DNA of 7,514 nt from Synergistales bacterium (lineage in GTDB: Bacteria > Synergistota > Synergistia > Synergistales > Aminobacteriaceae): the NCBI GenBank assembly GCA_025997935.1, contig BNVG01000100.1:1-7514 (forward strand). The letters run 5' to 3'. The notes beneath the pieces are model-generated. The model was given only the letters and a program-made list of their open reading frames with translations, made no database searches and had not been told where the DNA came from. This document shows positions 6,943 through 7,514 of the stretch, one piece after another (positions within the stretch are counted from its first letter, which is position 1; each line of letters begins with the position of its first letter). Made by a program: the position numbers and the translations under genes.

Positions 6943-7393
6943 TCACTATCTCCGCAATCTCTTCCGGCGAGGGCAAAAGCGATTTCATATCCTCCGGCAA
7001 GGTATCGTGGAACGAGTACGTCGCCACACCAATAGGCACATTTGCAGAGCGAAGCGTATATTCCACCTTTGTGCGGTTCTTGCTCTTACATATGATTATA
7101 CCGATTGACGGATTCTCGCCGGGAAGTTTTACGGTTTCGTCAAGAGCAGTCAAGTAAAACTGCATTTTTCCCGCGTATTCCGGCATAAACTCTCCAATTT
7201 TGAGTTCAAGCGCGATTAGGCTTCGCAATCGTCTGTGGAACAGGAGTATGTCAATATAACTGTCATCGTCTGCGGCATCGACGTGATACTGATTGCCGAC
7301 GAACGTGTAATCACCACCCATTTCAATCAAAAACGTCCGAATGTTGCGGAGTAGTCCCGCTTCAAGTTCTGCCTCGCTATGTTCCACGCCCAT
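6923..7393 (-). pseudogene. DUF1016 / YhcG-type PD-(D/E)XK nuclease, N-terminally truncated
   Basis: The 156 codons from the ATG at 7393 cover the C-terminal nuclease domain of the DUF1016 (YhcG) family. Recognisable blocks are the FLIEMG and FVGNQYHVD segments, D48 in SYIDILLFH, E63-x-K65 in ALELKIGEF, PEYAGKMQFYL, NPSIGIIICKSKN, VEYTLR and PIGVATY. The PD-(D/E)XK residues D48, E63 and K65 are all present. Full members are about 330-370 residues with an N-terminal winged-helix domain, absent here. Homology seems to extend upstream of the ATG (YVYGFIE, to about 7420) before a stop at 7450-7448. No start codon or Shine-Dalgarno serves that extension. The 3' end runs into the TIR-like remnant. 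It could still yield a nuclease-domain fragment, but a remnant is more likely. Confidence 0.7.
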
Positions 7394-7514
7394 TTCGATA
7401 AAGCCGTAGACATAAAGATTCTTAACGCCGAAATTGAGCGTATTGTCTCACGCGAGGGCGTTTTGCGTAGCGAGATTGACGCGATTATTGCGGAGATTGA
7501 AGGTGCGACAATAT
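7379..7514 (+). pseudogene. HsdM-like C-terminal tail on the plus strand (runs off the right edge)
   Basis: From about 7400 the plus strand reads smoothly to the edge as VDIKILNAEIERIV, then LRSEIDAIIAEIEG. This is an amphipathic helical sequence of the kind that closes many type I methyltransferase (HsdM) subunits. The minus-strand frames here are interrupted or read like its antisense shadow. The frame can be traced back to an ATG at 7379, but that part is antisense to the DUF1016 gene and lacks a ribosome site. The rest of an HsdM, with its NPPF/Y methyltransferase motif, is absent. It is therefore probably the tail of a broken or inverted hsdM. The match rests on about 35 residues of memory-based similarity, so another helical protein is possible. 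Confidence 0.4.

Overview
The window comes from a bacterium and looks like an accessory, mobile-element-associated region. It has a replication and regulation module on the left and a defence-type cluster on the right. Protein style suggests a Bacillota/Clostridia-like anaerobe or similar gut/rumen lineage, judging by strong AGGAGG-type ribosome sites, XRE regulators and the form of HsdS. This placement is weak, since nothing taxonomically decisive is present.

Left module (1-2277). A long minus-strand frame, open at the left edge, encodes a TOPRIM primase fused to a RepA/AAA_25-type helicase ATPase. It is typical of phages and integrative elements. A 35-codon XRE-like mini-ORF with a perfect Shine-Dalgarno precedes and overlaps it. 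An AT-rich intergenic region (1966-2160) with a minus-strand promoter and inverted repeats separates these from a divergent plus-strand XRE gene. The layout resembles a phage cI/cro switch. Both HTH genes are cut short.

Right module (2278-7514). Everything recognisable except the last stretch is on the minus strand. In transcription order it holds a 5'-truncated DUF1016/PD-(D/E)XK nuclease, a 5'-truncated TIR/nucleoside-deoxyribosyltransferase-like gene, hsdS and hsdR. The last three are linked by 4-nt and 1-nt stop/start overlaps, so they formed one operon. hsdS and hsdR look intact. No hsdM lies in the expected position. At the right edge the plus strand instead reads like the C-terminal tail of an HsdM.

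How it fits together. HsdR and HsdS would form a type I restriction enzyme with an HsdM supplied from elsewhere. HsdS carries a threefold TAEL repeat of the EcoR124I kind, a known specificity switch. Three seams (about 2278, about 6935 and about 7400-7430) each join fragments of otherwise well-conserved genes. The right module is therefore best read as a restriction island pasted into a phage-like switch region and rearranged, unless the contig is chimeric.
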